Assembly (NCBI RefSeq): GCF_003149745.1
Contig: NZ_QGEG01000002.1
Coordinates: 434,001 to 498,000 of the forward strand
Direction of reading: 5' to 3'
DNA from: Flagellimonas aquimarina
Lineage (GTDB): Bacteria > Bacteroidota > Bacteroidia > Flavobacteriales > Flavobacteriaceae
DNA: 64,000 nucleotides
In this document: piece by piece, positions 46,601-54,307 of the stretch
How positions within the stretch are numbered: position 1 is the stretch's first letter
Layout of the letters: each line of letters opens with the position of its first letter
The notes under the pieces: generated by a model
Told to the model about the DNA's origin: nothing
What the model saw: only the letters and a program-made list of their open reading frames with translations
Databases searched by the model: none
Made by a program: the position numbers and the translations under genes

Positions 46601-48974
46601 GGAAGCTTTGGATACTCCTTTCTGCGATGTAGCAAGTAATGTTGTCACAGTAAGATCTCCAGATAGAGCACTTACGGTTACTGCAATTCAAACCTCAGAG
46701 GTTACCTGTAATGTTCCAGGACTTGGTGAGATCACGGCCACAGGAGATGGTGGTTGGGGAACTTATGAATATCAGTTGATTGCCCCTGATGGCACCACTA
46801 TTTTGGTTGATTACCCAAATACAAACCCAATATTTCAGGATTTGTCCACAGGAAATTATACGGTAAATATTAGGGATTTTAGAGGTTGTGAAGAATCCAC
46901 TTCAATAAACCTTCCATTACCTACACCAATATCTGCGGATATTCAAGTGGTGAGTCCCTTAGCATGTAATAATGATAATGATGGTATTATTGAAGCATAT
47001 AATATTTTAGGAGGCCAAGGAGCTGGTAACTATCTGTATCAGTTAAACAGAATCACAGACGGTACCAATAGTGGTCTTCAAACAACTCCAACATTTGCTA
47101 ATTTATCTGCAGGACAATATACTATTACCATTTTTGATGGATGGAACTGTAGCTTTACAACAATTCCCATAACCATTCAAGATCCTGAAATTGTAATTGC
47201 TGAACTGGTCGAGCTTCAGCCACCTGGTTGTGGTGATTTGGGAAGAATGGGGCTTAGCGTGACTAATCCAGAAGTTGGGGTAGATTATTTTTACCGTAGA
47301 TCTGGCACAGCCGACCCATTTACACCCTTTGGAGCTGGTATGACCAGTATAGAAATTACTGTGGATATTACAATTGACCCAGGACCATTCCAATATGAAG
47401 TTCAAAACTCCAATGGATGTCCTTTTGAGAGTTCCAATCAAATTTCCTTAGATCCTGCAGCACCATTGGTCATTGCTTTAGATCTAACAAATGCAACAAT
47501 TAATTGTGCTGGTGAGGCTACAGGAATTATACGTTCAGAAGCATTTGGAGGAATAGGGAGCTATGTGTACACTCTTTTAAATTCTAACACTCCGCCAAAT
47601 CCAACGGTCGCAAATACAGTAAGACCGGCGCAGAGTTCAGGTATCTTCAGAAATCTAAACCCAGGCACATATTATGTATATGCACAAAGTGGTGGTTGTG
47701 AAGCAATATCTACACCAATCGTTATAGAACCAAAACCACCCTTGGTCTTGGATTACTTAGAAGCCGTTCCGGTTGTATGTCATGGCGACAGTAACGGACA
47801 GATTATAATAGAAGCCAGCGGGGGTACTGGAGCAATTAGATATTCAATATCAGATACACTAAGCGAATTTTTTGAAGGAGATGATCCTGTTAACCCGAAT
47901 AGGAAAACATTTAATGATTTGTCTCCAAGAACCTATGATGTAATTATTCAAGACGATCTAGGTTGTACCATAACAAGAACAGTAGAAATAACACAACCTA
48001 TGGAACTGTTGGCAGGTATAGCTGCCACCACCCCAGAAATATGTTTAGGTGACATGGACGGAACATTGACTTTAGACGTTACTGGAGGTACAGCACCTTA
48101 TTACACTAGTGTAAATTCTGCTGATGATGCGGATTTTGTCCAGAATGACACAATGTTTTTTGATGGTCTTCAAGGAGGAGAAACCTATGTAATCTTTATT
48201 AGGGATGCAAATGGCTGTCAAACAAATATCACTGCTGATATTGGATTAGGCATAGAACTTATGGCAGAACCAATAGTTGAATATGGTTGTGACGGTATTT
48301 TCCCAAATAGTACGGCTACTGTTTCAATTACAGATAGTTCGCTATTGCCAAATCTCATGTTTTCACTGGATGTAGATGATATTCAATTGGCAAGCGATCA
48401 GAGGGTGTTCGGAGACCTGCCACCGGGTGATCATACAGTTTACATTTACCATCAAAATGGATGTGTGACTTTTGTGGAATTTGAAATAGACGCATATGAA
48501 CCATTGATCCTGGAGGCAGAAAAAATAGGTCCCAACGAAATTAAGGCAATAGCCAGTGGTGGATTTGGAGGATATGAGTATTTCTTCCAAGGAGAATCAT
48601 TTGGGGAGTTAAATGTCTTTACAATTAATCAGGATGCCAACATCAATATAATGGTGAGAGATCAAAACGGCTGTGTGGCTAATTTGGTAATGCCATTTGA
48701 TTTTGATGGAATGCCAGAGATTCCAAATTTTTTCACCCCTGATGGAGATAATCTTAATGATTATTGGAGACTTGGCAATAGCAGTTTCTTCCCAAATCTG
48801 GAAGTGAAAATTTACGATCGTTATGGTCGGGTAGTAGCTATACTGGACCAAGTTAAGGGATGGGACGGTACTTACGAAGGTAATGAACTACCCACTGGAG
48901 ACTACTGGTATGTTGTCAATGCAAATGACAGAGATAAGCAACAATATGTAGGGCATTTTACACTTTACAGGTAA
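40662..48974 (+). CDS. giant SprB-repeat surface protein with T9SS type B sorting domain
   Basis: 2770 residues. A signal peptide (LLYAVLLVFISICCSTVLA, to about residue 27) is followed by a unique region to about 170, then a long array of SprB-type beta-sandwich repeats. Each repeat runs G-G-T-x-P-Y-x-Y near its start and ends in forms such as VTDANGCT, VRDSRGCV or IRDFRGCE; about 28 such ends can be counted by eye through residue 2680. The last 85 residues form the gliding-motility-type C-terminal domain (IPNFFTPDGDNLNDYWRL, KIYDRYGRVV, WDGTYEGNELPTGDYWYVV), the type B export signal of the type IX secretion system. SprB is the mobile adhesin of Flavobacterium gliding; here an adhesin role is inferred. 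No SprF/PorP-type partner gene follows. Confidence 0.93.
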   Translation: MLPQKTRHLLYAVLLVFISICCSTVLAKTEVNKILTNIVSAVVEPTSEKTSEISKADISSDKTQVFSSASMFMTIIQGANEEVVCPNDGSTLAKFFLCGTSDIRTLTLSQSGGSYEWQKLDPNTCAPTVVDDCPTINGACTWNTVGTGATYSLDSAGEFRVRVDSGQFFYFKSTLNPLDPQLIKEDIICGNPGRVEVTNVPAGYEYSLNNSGGPYQDDPFFDITTPGNYIVWVRLKNVSASACLFPSNTVNIQNLDITVDVTANDILCSSELGSIDVQVSGVPGFYTYRLIKNGVTVDTFGPNGLDAYTFANVSPGVYSIRVDTNDCSETVTTDTGGATIEIGNGISPLDVSATASASFGCGAASVDVDLTTSGGTAPYRFSVDGGPFGPTYTGTTSFTVTTAATYAILVEDANGCQRSASVNVPDIPPPIFNITEEDANCGGSNNGRITVNVTNGFGYEIEYSNDNGASYQTSNVFSNLAPGTYDIVLRYEQDSFSCTTTPIVGTIGTPSNITATATPDTVPTCANENGGQITISGVSGGTGPYEYSVGAGFGASPVFASLGVGTYTPLIRDANGCVQPLPDIVFNTLDKPTDIAFTISSLDCITTTASVGLVITGGTGPYNHEIIAPAASAVNNGTNSTFTGLGLGTYTFRVTDNEGCSYDENYAITDISSIGVQAQQTRVVTCVGDTDGEGRFLVDGFNTTYSYDIDGGTLFTGQNSGIIPLVGLAAGSYLITVTDEDTNCTDTSTLVIEEPSTAFAISSLDVTDMSCQNGNIGAVRVNTVGGWGGNRYTLTQPDSSTRGPKNGSVFSNLSQDGLYQVSVTDANGCTVTDSFTLTILQAPTLTLDVGASDFCYDNFTAATLVVNATAGTAPYQYRINGGALGASNSFSGLTPGNYSIEVVDANDCRDTVTATIEPQVTALATTIQELDCAGPPAQIQVNISNGYTSGGNYDIYEVQINGGGYSSDNNNITGNSFIYSIPNDGSITTDTTYQFLITDSQGCTTESNIVTITPPETIAGSVVGTDTQCGDATSGIVEVIADTSQGIPPYEYSNDNGATFSSQNIFSGYGPGTHGGFIVRDSRGCVSPAYSVTIAASAPLDATATPSPAVCGAPNVLGSISTTINNGVAPFDYVLLDVAGNLVASSMGTGSTTVNFPNLPVGNYTIVTTDAQGCEDRDDVIIDQNTLDLIPLDAPPAICSGAAFTYRVQAVGGTAPYEFRLVGDPIFNPATSGGDTYDFTGQVTFGVTYFVEVRDANGCTYIEEIDPITAPNPVTVTATATTASCNVAGSGGIDYEVSGISSNPGDFTVTLENTDTGAIISGPTPRTNEPIPFNDTFTGLAPGNYQIIVTDDNTGCTSSTLVFIGFSSPSIVVDNNVEATCNAGAFVTVRGFGGTAPFGYAYVPNGDPAPTVFSADTTFEIPGPYPTDYDFYVQDANGCTALVTETVTQEAGIPTPAIDVINQCTATSGYQIDVTAPLSTGSGLPEETFIYDIGSGFQSSVNFVVPNPGSYVITIRDGNGCTDTITADVFDFFAISADATSFPTCNAGDGEITVNTTGGSGNFEFQLRDAGTLANIGPAQSSNTFSSVLPGDYNILVTDLSSNTLPLCSDEAIVNVSTVNTPVITATPSIDITCNGADNGTIIVELQPGSDTDTPLNYILYDGASATIIAGPQPSPVFDNLAPDTYQVEVVSDRGCTDRSGNILVDEPTLLQVNAINTEFSCNPSSNQFSTAIITIFTDTNGDGSGAATGTGPYTYSMNDGTPQFDGTNFQTSNTFEVIDNGVNQSITLTARDQNGCEEMTTVNINTPTDITFSYNVSQITCDASGAGVSPGSITIIVNEGAGNYEVEILPLGSEPARSSSGTDRVVWPISTPGDYIFAVTDVGNGGCSYLTATVNMPEYNNIEAVIAEVRPVTCFNGNDGEISLEINNYSGTYNYEVFSRDNLGVETTTGVTGSFDTNAPINSPEIITGLPAGNLIVYVEALDTPFCDVASNVVTVRSPDRALTVTAIQTSEVTCNVPGLGEITATGDGGWGTYEYQLIAPDGTTILVDYPNTNPIFQDLSTGNYTVNIRDFRGCEESTSINLPLPTPISADIQVVSPLACNNDNDGIIEAYNILGGQGAGNYLYQLNRITDGTNSGLQTTPTFANLSAGQYTITIFDGWNCSFTTIPITIQDPEIVIAELVELQPPGCGDLGRMGLSVTNPEVGVDYFYRRSGTADPFTPFGAGMTSIEITVDITIDPGPFQYEVQNSNGCPFESSNQISLDPAAPLVIALDLTNATINCAGEATGIIRSEAFGGIGSYVYTLLNSNTPPNPTVANTVRPAQSSGIFRNLNPGTYYVYAQSGGCEAISTPIVIEPKPPLVLDYLEAVPVVCHGDSNGQIIIEASGGTGAIRYSISDTLSEFFEGDDPVNPNRKTFNDLSPRTYDVIIQDDLGCTITRTVEITQPMELLAGIAATTPEICLGDMDGTLTLDVTGGTAPYYTSVNSADDADFVQNDTMFFDGLQGGETYVIFIRDANGCQTNITADIGLGIELMAEPIVEYGCDGIFPNSTATVSITDSSLLPNLMFSLDVDDIQLASDQRVFGDLPPGDHTVYIYHQNGCVTFVEFEIDAYEPLILEAEKIGPNEIKAIASGGFGGYEYFFQGESFGELNVFTINQDANINIMVRDQNGCVANLVMPFDFDGMPEIPNFFTPDGDNLNDYWRLGNSSFFPNLEVKIYDRYGRVVAILDQVKGWDGTYEGNELPTGDYWYVVNANDRDKQQYVGHFTLYR

Positions 48975-49185
48975 GTTATTATAATCGTTTTTTGAGTATA
49001 TTTACAAGTGTACTGTAGTTTTATTATTTGAATTTGTATAATCTAACCAATAGATTTAATTCTCCTAAAGAAGCAATAGTTCATTTAAAGAAATATAAAG
49101 CTCTGTCTTAATGGGTTGTTCTAGAGACTATATATTAGAACTGCATCTATGAAGTTTATGGGCTAATTCTTAAACGTGCTCATTA

Positions 49186-49485
49186 ATGGATAAAAACAAA
49201 TCTACACCAGTTCCCTCCTTTTTTTTAACCTACGAATCTGAAAACCTTGACTATTCTGTATTTCAATTGAATCTTTACCTAAATGGGTATAGTGAGGTAG
49301 ACAAGCCATACAAAATAGACTACAATACCTTATTGATGAGCTATCATCTATGGAAGGGAAAAAATTTGGATGAGTTTTGCCAAAATCAGACACTAGGGTA
49401 TTTTTTACTTAATCCGGCCAATGATTCAGCAGAAGCAAGGGAAGCTTTTTGCATTGAAATCCGCGAATTCCTTTCGGGGGTTTAA
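49186..49485 (+). CDS. small hypothetical protein
   Basis: 99 residues, soluble, acidic, without signal peptide or membrane segment. It contains several aromatic-rich stretches (FFLTYESENLDYSVFQLNLYLNGY, split by charged residues) and two cysteines near the end. I do not recognise the family. It stands alone, 211 bases after the giant gene and 88 bases before the tRNA. Confidence 0.55.
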   Translation: MDKNKSTPVPSFFLTYESENLDYSVFQLNLYLNGYSEVDKPYKIDYNTLLMSYHLWKGKNLDEFCQNQTLGYFLLNPANDSAEAREAFCIEIREFLSGV

Positions 49486-49554
49486 AAAATCTGGAACCTG
49501 CAATTTAGATTGTTTAATTGATGAAAATTCAAACGTCGTTTTCATTTAAATTTA

Positions 49555-49562
49555 TATTTTTG
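49555..49562 (+). promoter_or_regulatory. tRNA-Pro promoter -7 element
   Basis: TATTTTTG fits TAnnTTTG and ends 12 bases before the first base of the tRNA, so transcription would begin about 5 bases ahead of it. A -33 TTG is not apparent. Confidence 0.5.
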
Positions 49563-49573
49563 CAATCCATTTT

Positions 49574-49651
<78 letters not shown>

Positions 49652-49660
49652 TAATATTTA

Positions 49661-49690
49661 AACCTTGACAATCAATTGATTGTCAAGGTT
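49661..49690 (+). terminator. strong terminator after tRNA-Pro
   Basis: A perfect 30-base palindrome: AACCTTGACAATCAA followed at once by its reverse complement, then TTGTATTTTA. It starts 13 bases after the tRNA end. Confidence 0.8.
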
Positions 49691-49813
49691 TTGTATTTTA
49701 AAAATAAAATATAAATTAGTACAAATTAGTCTAAATAATACAATGAACGTGACGAAAACGGTTGCTTATTTTGCTAAACACCTACTATGTTGGGTTTAGT
49801 ACTAATAGGTTTT

Positions 49814-49837
49814 CGGGTAACCATGATTTGAACCTAC
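49814..49837 (-). other. degenerate tRNA 3'-end-like fragment
   Basis: Read on the minus strand, GTAGGTTCAAATC followed by ATGGTTACCCG matches 18 of 24 positions of the T arm and acceptor end of the tRNA-Pro located 170 bases upstream. Orientation is opposite. The T stem would have two mispairs, so it is not a functional tRNA; it may be a relic of an earlier integration or chance, since the core is common to all tRNAs. Confidence 0.35.
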
Positions 49838-49937
49838 AGAATTAAATCATTCTCAAAGCTATGACTTTTAAATATAAGTTCAATTAATGGTAGAATTGAT
49901 TTCATCCTTATACATTTTAACTATGTGCCAGAGTGTT

Positions 49938-49962
49938 CCAAAAATTGTTCGTTTTACGGGAC
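49938..49962 (+). repeat. left copy of 25-bp direct repeat flanking the metal island
   Basis: CCAAAAATTGTTCG followed by TTTTACGGGAC. The right copy at 62235-62259 matches 23 of 25 positions in the same orientation. Between them lie all metal-resistance genes and the acidic lipoprotein gene. Confidence 0.6.
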
Positions 49963-50008
49963 ACTTTCTAAACTTCTGTTAAACCAAGCAATAATTGTTT
50001 ACATTTTG

Positions 50009-50016
50009 TAGTTTTG
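50009..50016 (+). promoter_or_regulatory. candidate -7 element of the metal-resistance row
   Basis: TAGTTTTG fits TAnnTTTG and ends 7 bases before the ATG at 50024. The same octamer precedes the copA gene (56423-56430). The -33 match is poor. Confidence 0.35.
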
Positions 50017-50023
50017 TAGTGAA

Positions 50024-50431
50024 ATGAAGGACATTTTACGTCAAATTCTGTCATCAATGCTGACCCTATTGGTCTTGTTGTCAACGGTTTCATGGACCGT
50101 GGATAAGCACCTATGTATGGGTAAAGTGGTGGATGTGGCATTCTTCGCAAATGCAAAAACATGCGGTATGGAGATTGATTCCGATGGCATGGAAACAGAA
50201 TTTGAAAAGTCCTGTTGCGATGAAGTTTCATTTACCATGCAAGGTCAGGAAGATTTAAAAACCTCTTTTTTCGACCTGGACCTTAAGCAACAAGTGTTTT
50301 TAGTTAGCTTTACCTATTCCTACATCAACTTGTTCCAAGATGTAGAAACGGTTACAACTTCTTTTATTGGGCACCTGCCGCCCTTGCTCGATAAGGACTA
50401 TCAAGTTCTTTACGAGACTTTTTTGATTTGA
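50024..50431 (+). CDS. HYC_CC_PP-like small exported protein
   Basis: 135 residues with a signal-like hydrophobic N-terminus (ILSSMLTLLVLLSTVSWTV, 8-26). It has the landmarks of the HYC_CC_PP family of Bacteroidota: a His-x-Cys (HLC, 29-31), a single Cys at 47, a CC pair (64-65) and a PP pair (119-120). Family members usually occur with CusA-type efflux genes; no biochemical function is established. Cysteines and His suggest metal or redox chemistry in the periplasm. It precedes cusA by 105 bases and appears to be the first gene of the resistance row. Confidence 0.75.
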   Translation: MKDILRQILSSMLTLLVLLSTVSWTVDKHLCMGKVVDVAFFANAKTCGMEIDSDGMETEFEKSCCDEVSFTMQGQEDLKTSFFDLDLKQQVFLVSFTYSYINLFQDVETVTTSFIGHLPPLLDKDYQVLYETFLI

Positions 50432-50481
50432 TGTACTAGATATTCGAAGTGATCCCATACAGGTTTCTGTTTTGGGCTCAA

Positions 50482-50507
50482 TGTGCTGTTTATACTTATC
50501 CGCACAT
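50482..50507. other. short inverted repeat upstream of cusA
   Basis: ATGTGC/GCACAT-type arms of six bases separated by about 15 bases lie 30 bases before the cusA start. It could be a weak hairpin or a protein-binding site for the AraC-type regulator; nothing more can be said. Confidence 0.25.
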
Positions 50508-50536
50508 CTACTGTAAATATCTAATACATTAAAACA

Positions 50537-53500
50537 ATGCTGAATAAAGCGATAAAATTCTTAATCGAAAATAAACTGGTAGCGGTTCTATTACTGGCCC
50601 TATTTGTGGGGTGGGGTATTGTACACGCTCCCTTTAAATGGGACATCGGTTTTCTACCAAGTGATCCAGTGGCAGTAGATGCCATTCCGGATATAGGGGA
50701 GAACCAACAAATTGTCTTTACCAAATGGGACGGTCGCTCACCACAGGATATTGAAGATCAGATTACCTATCCTTTGACCACCTCCCTTCTTGGAATTCCT
50801 GGGGTCAAGACCATCCGAAGTTCCTCCATGTTCGGATTTTCCAGTATCTACATCATTTTTGAAGAGGATGTGGAATTCTACTGGTCAAGAAGCCGAATTC
50901 TAGAAAAACTGAACTCCTTGCCCGCTGGATTGCTGCCAAATGGTGTGAATCCATCCCTAGGACCTGATGCTACGGGTTTGGGACAGATTTTCTGGTACAC
51001 ATTGGAGGGACGTGATGAAGATGGCAATGTTACCGGAGGATGGGACTTGCACGAACTACGTAGCATTCAAGATTACTATGTAAAGTATGCGCTGTCCTCG
51101 GCAAGAGGTGTTTCTGAGGTAGCTTCTATTGGAGGTTATGTCCAGGAATATCAAATCGATGTGGACCCTGAGCTGATGCGCCAATACAATATCCAGCTGG
51201 GGGATGTGGTAAAAGCCGTAAAGCAATCCAATCAAGACATTGGAGCCCAGACTTTGGAAATCAATCAGGCAGAGTATCTGGTTCGTGGATTAGGCTACGT
51301 AAAATCCATTGCGGATATTGAGAATGCAGTAGTAGATGTTGAAAACTATACTTCTATTCGTATAAAGGATGTGGCCAGGGTGCATCTGGGTCCGGCCACA
51401 AGACGAGGGATGTTAGACAAAGAGGGAGCCGAAGTCGTAGGTGGTGTTGTGGTTGCAAGATACGGTGCAAATCCATTGGATGTCATAAATAGTGTTAAGG
51501 AAAAAATAGGGGAACTTTCATCAGGACTGCCAACAAAGGAATTGGTTGATGGGCGTACTTCTCAAGTAACCATTGTTCCCTTTTATGACCGCACTGAATT
51601 GATTCAAGAGACATTAGGGACACTCAATGAAGCTTTGACCCTTGAAATTCTTATAACGGTGCTTGTCATTATAGTAATGGTATTCAACTTACGAGCTTCT
51701 ATTTTAATTTCTGGCTTGCTACCTGTAGCTGTTTTAATGGTATTTATCTCGATGAAACTTTTTGGTGTGGATGCGAACATCGTTGCCCTCTCCGGTATTG
51801 CAATTGCAATTGGTACAATGGTGGATGTTGGGGTCATATTATCCGAAAATATCATTAGACATCTTGATGAAAACCAAGAGCGGAATGGCAATGAACAACT
51901 TACAATCAATAATGTGGTGTACAATGCCACTACCGAAGTTTCAGGGGCAATCCTGACCGCTGTATTGACAACTATCATCAGTTTTATTCCTGTATTTACA
52001 ATGATAGGTGCCGAAGGAAAGTTGTTTCGGCCGTTGGCATTTACCAAGACCATGGCCCTTACAGCTTCGATTATTGTTGCACTCTTTTTAATACCCCCTT
52101 TTGCTGCCATTTTCTTTAAAAGGAAAAGAAGCAAAAGTATAATAGGTTATGTTTTTAGTGCTGCCCTTATCATAGCAGGTCTTGTGGCCGTAGTTTATGG
52201 ATATTGGATTGGGTTAGTATTGATGGCTTTTGGAACCATAAGACCTTTAAAGAACCCTGAACTAGCTTCACGCCTATTCAACGGATATACACTTTCAGGA
52301 AAACAGGTGACCCGTTTGAACATCGTTATTTCAGTTTCGGCAATAATTTTCCTTTTGGCTACCTATTGGAGACCTTTGGGCTTTGACCGAAGTATTATAA
52401 TGAACTTACTTTTTGTAAGTGTTATTTGTTTTGGATTATTAGGAACGTTTTGGGCATTCCGAAATTATTACACCAGGATTCTTCAATGGGCATTATGCAA
52501 TAAAATACTTTTCCTATCAATACCCACTACAATACTGATTCTTGGTGTATTGATAATGAGAAATACAGGCAAGGAGTTTATGCCCGCACTCAATGAAGGT
52601 TCATTTCTTTTGATGCCTACCTCATTACCACATTCCGGGGTGGAAGAGAACAAACGAGTGTTGCAGCAATTGGACATGGCGGTTGCCAGTATTCCAGAAA
52701 TCGAAACGGTGGTTGGGAAATCGGGTAGGACGGAATCCGCCCTGGACCCAGCACCCCTTTCCATGTATGAAAACATGATACAATATCGTGCGGAATACGA
52801 ATTGAACGCTGATAGCGAACCCCAACGTTTTAGAACTGATGATGAGGGGTATTTCGTGCTGAAAAATGGGAAAAAAGTTGCAAATCCCAACTTGAGCGGA
52901 AATGTCACCTCGAGCGAAGTCGAGAGGTCTTTCTCCAGTATCGACAGAAATTTACTCATTGAAGATAACGATGGGGAGTACTACCGAAATTGGCGACCAG
53001 AAATTAAATCCCCGGATGATATTTGGAATGAAATCGTAAGAGTGACGAAGCTTCCCGGGGTGACATCCGCACCCAAATTGCAACCCATCGAGACCCGTTT
53101 GGTCATGCTACAAACTGGAATGCGTGCGCCAATGGGTATCAAGGTAAAAGGCCAGGAATTAAAGGAAATTGAGGCGTTCGGTCTACAATTGGAAAACATT
53201 TTAAAAACAGCCGATGGTGTTAAAGAACAGGCGGTTTTTGCAGACCGTATTGTTGGAAAACCCTATCTGCTCATTGATATTGACAGGGAAAAACTTGCAC
53301 GCTATGGGGTCACGGTCGAAGAAGTACAAAGGGTTATTTCCATCGCAGTAGGCGGAATGCCATTGACCCAAACGGTTGAAGGTAGGGAACGCTATGCAGT
53401 TCGGGTGCGCTATCCTAGGGAACTACGTAACAATCCCGATGATTTGAACAATATCTACGTGCCGATTTCCAAGGGAGGCCCCGTACCACTAAGTGAATTG

Positions 53501-54307
53501 GTTACCATGCGATACGAACAGGGTCCGCAGGTTATCAAAAGTGAGGACACCTTTTTGGTGGGCTATGTATTGTTCGACAAGTTGGACGGCTTTGCCGAAG
53601 TGAACGTGGTAGAGAACGCCCAGGCAGCTATTCAAGCCAAGATTGACAATGGTGAGCTTATTGTGCCCAAGGGAATCAACTATGCTTTCACAGGAACCTA
53701 TGAAAATCAGTTGCGAGCTGAAAAAACTTTGTCTGTCGTTGTGCCATTGGCACTCATCATTATCTTTTTGATATTGTATTTCCAATTTAGAAGTGTTGCC
53801 ACTTCCTTTATGGTCTTTTCAGGTATTGCTGTTGCCTTTGCAGGTGGATTCATTATGATTTGGCTCTACGGACAAGATTGGTTTTTCAATTTCAATCTTT
53901 TTGGTGAAAACTGGCGAGACCTTTTTCAGATGCAAACTATCAATCTAAGCGTTGCCGTCTGGGTAGGTTTTATAGCACTCTTTGGAATTGCCACGGACGA
54001 TGGCGTAGTCATGGCAACTTATCTTACCCAAACTTTTGATAGAAATAGACCAATGGACTTAAAAGAGGTTCACGATTCTGTTATCGAAGCGGGCGAAAAA
54101 CGTATTAGGCCTTGTTTGATGACGACGGCAACAACCATATTGGCGTTGCTCCCAATACTGACTTCCACAGGACGTGGAAGTGATATTATGATACCAATGG
54201 CCATTCCAAGTTTTGGCGGAATGCTCATTGCGCTCATTACCCTTTTTGTTGTTCCGGTATTGTTTGGTTGGCGAAAAGAAGTTCAACTCAAAAAAGCAAA
54301 CAAATGA
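50537..54307 (+). CDS. cusA: heavy-metal RND efflux permease, CusA/CzcA family
   Basis: 1256 residues. The inner-membrane pump of a tripartite system that expels Cu(I)/Ag(I) or divalent cations by proton antiport. N-terminal helix then DAIPDIGENQQIVFTKWDGR; TM4 with GIAIAIGTMVDVGVILSEN (proton-relay Asp); the periplasmic NTGKEFMPALNEGSFLLMPTS at the second half; TM10 with IATDDGVVMATYL. It is about 200 residues longer than E. coli CusA. Part of the excess is an additional membrane-rich stretch of about 130 residues between TM6 and TM7 (about 530-660), as in other Bacteroidota homologues. A methionine-rich periplasmic MLQTGMRAPMGI supports Cu/Ag, but specificity is not proven. The last 4 bases overlap the tolC-like gene. 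Confidence 0.93.
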   Translation: MLNKAIKFLIENKLVAVLLLALFVGWGIVHAPFKWDIGFLPSDPVAVDAIPDIGENQQIVFTKWDGRSPQDIEDQITYPLTTSLLGIPGVKTIRSSSMFGFSSIYIIFEEDVEFYWSRSRILEKLNSLPAGLLPNGVNPSLGPDATGLGQIFWYTLEGRDEDGNVTGGWDLHELRSIQDYYVKYALSSARGVSEVASIGGYVQEYQIDVDPELMRQYNIQLGDVVKAVKQSNQDIGAQTLEINQAEYLVRGLGYVKSIADIENAVVDVENYTSIRIKDVARVHLGPATRRGMLDKEGAEVVGGVVVARYGANPLDVINSVKEKIGELSSGLPTKELVDGRTSQVTIVPFYDRTELIQETLGTLNEALTLEILITVLVIIVMVFNLRASILISGLLPVAVLMVFISMKLFGVDANIVALSGIAIAIGTMVDVGVILSENIIRHLDENQERNGNEQLTINNVVYNATTEVSGAILTAVLTTIISFIPVFTMIGAEGKLFRPLAFTKTMALTASIIVALFLIPPFAAIFFKRKRSKSIIGYVFSAALIIAGLVAVVYGYWIGLVLMAFGTIRPLKNPELASRLFNGYTLSGKQVTRLNIVISVSAIIFLLATYWRPLGFDRSIIMNLLFVSVICFGLLGTFWAFRNYYTRILQWALCNKILFLSIPTTILILGVLIMRNTGKEFMPALNEGSFLLMPTSLPHSGVEENKRVLQQLDMAVASIPEIETVVGKSGRTESALDPAPLSMYENMIQYRAEYELNADSEPQRFRTDDEGYFVLKNGKKVANPNLSGNVTSSEVERSFSSIDRNLLIEDNDGEYYRNWRPEIKSPDDIWNEIVRVTKLPGVTSAPKLQPIETRLVMLQTGMRAPMGIKVKGQELKEIEAFGLQLENILKTADGVKEQAVFADRIVGKPYLLIDIDREKLARYGVTVEEVQRVISIAVGGMPLTQTVEGRERYAVRVRYPRELRNNPDDLNNIYVPISKGGPVPLSELVTMRYEQGPQVIKSEDTFLVGYVLFDKLDGFAEVNVVENAQAAIQAKIDNGELIVPKGINYAFTGTYENQLRAEKTLSVVVPLALIIIFLILYFQFRSVATSFMVFSGIAVAFAGGFIMIWLYGQDWFFNFNLFGENWRDLFQMQTINLSVAVWVGFIALFGIATDDGVVMATYLTQTFDRNRPMDLKEVHDSVIEAGEKRIRPCLMTTATTILALLPILTSTGRGSDIMIPMAIPSFGGMLIALITLFVVPVLFGWRKEVQLKKANK

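Larger units (their letters stand above)
49691..50023. other. AT-rich gene-free stretch at the island border
   Basis: No open frame with coding character is seen in these 333 bases. They contain a tRNA T-arm-like fragment in inverted orientation (49814-49837), the left copy of a 25-base repeat (49938-49962) and a promoter-like element before the next gene (50009-50016). The rest appears featureless. Confidence 0.6.

Noticed and set aside
51604..52134. 176-codon minus-strand open frame in cusA
   Set aside because: Antisense shadow of conserved RND membrane helices.
52483..52959. 158-codon minus-strand open frame in cusA
   Set aside because: Antisense shadow; no recognisable features.
54268..54303. 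Upstream extension of the tolC-like gene
   Set aside because: The added residues come from the cusA 3' end and would spoil the signal peptide; ATG at 54304 overlaps the cusA stop in the usual manner.
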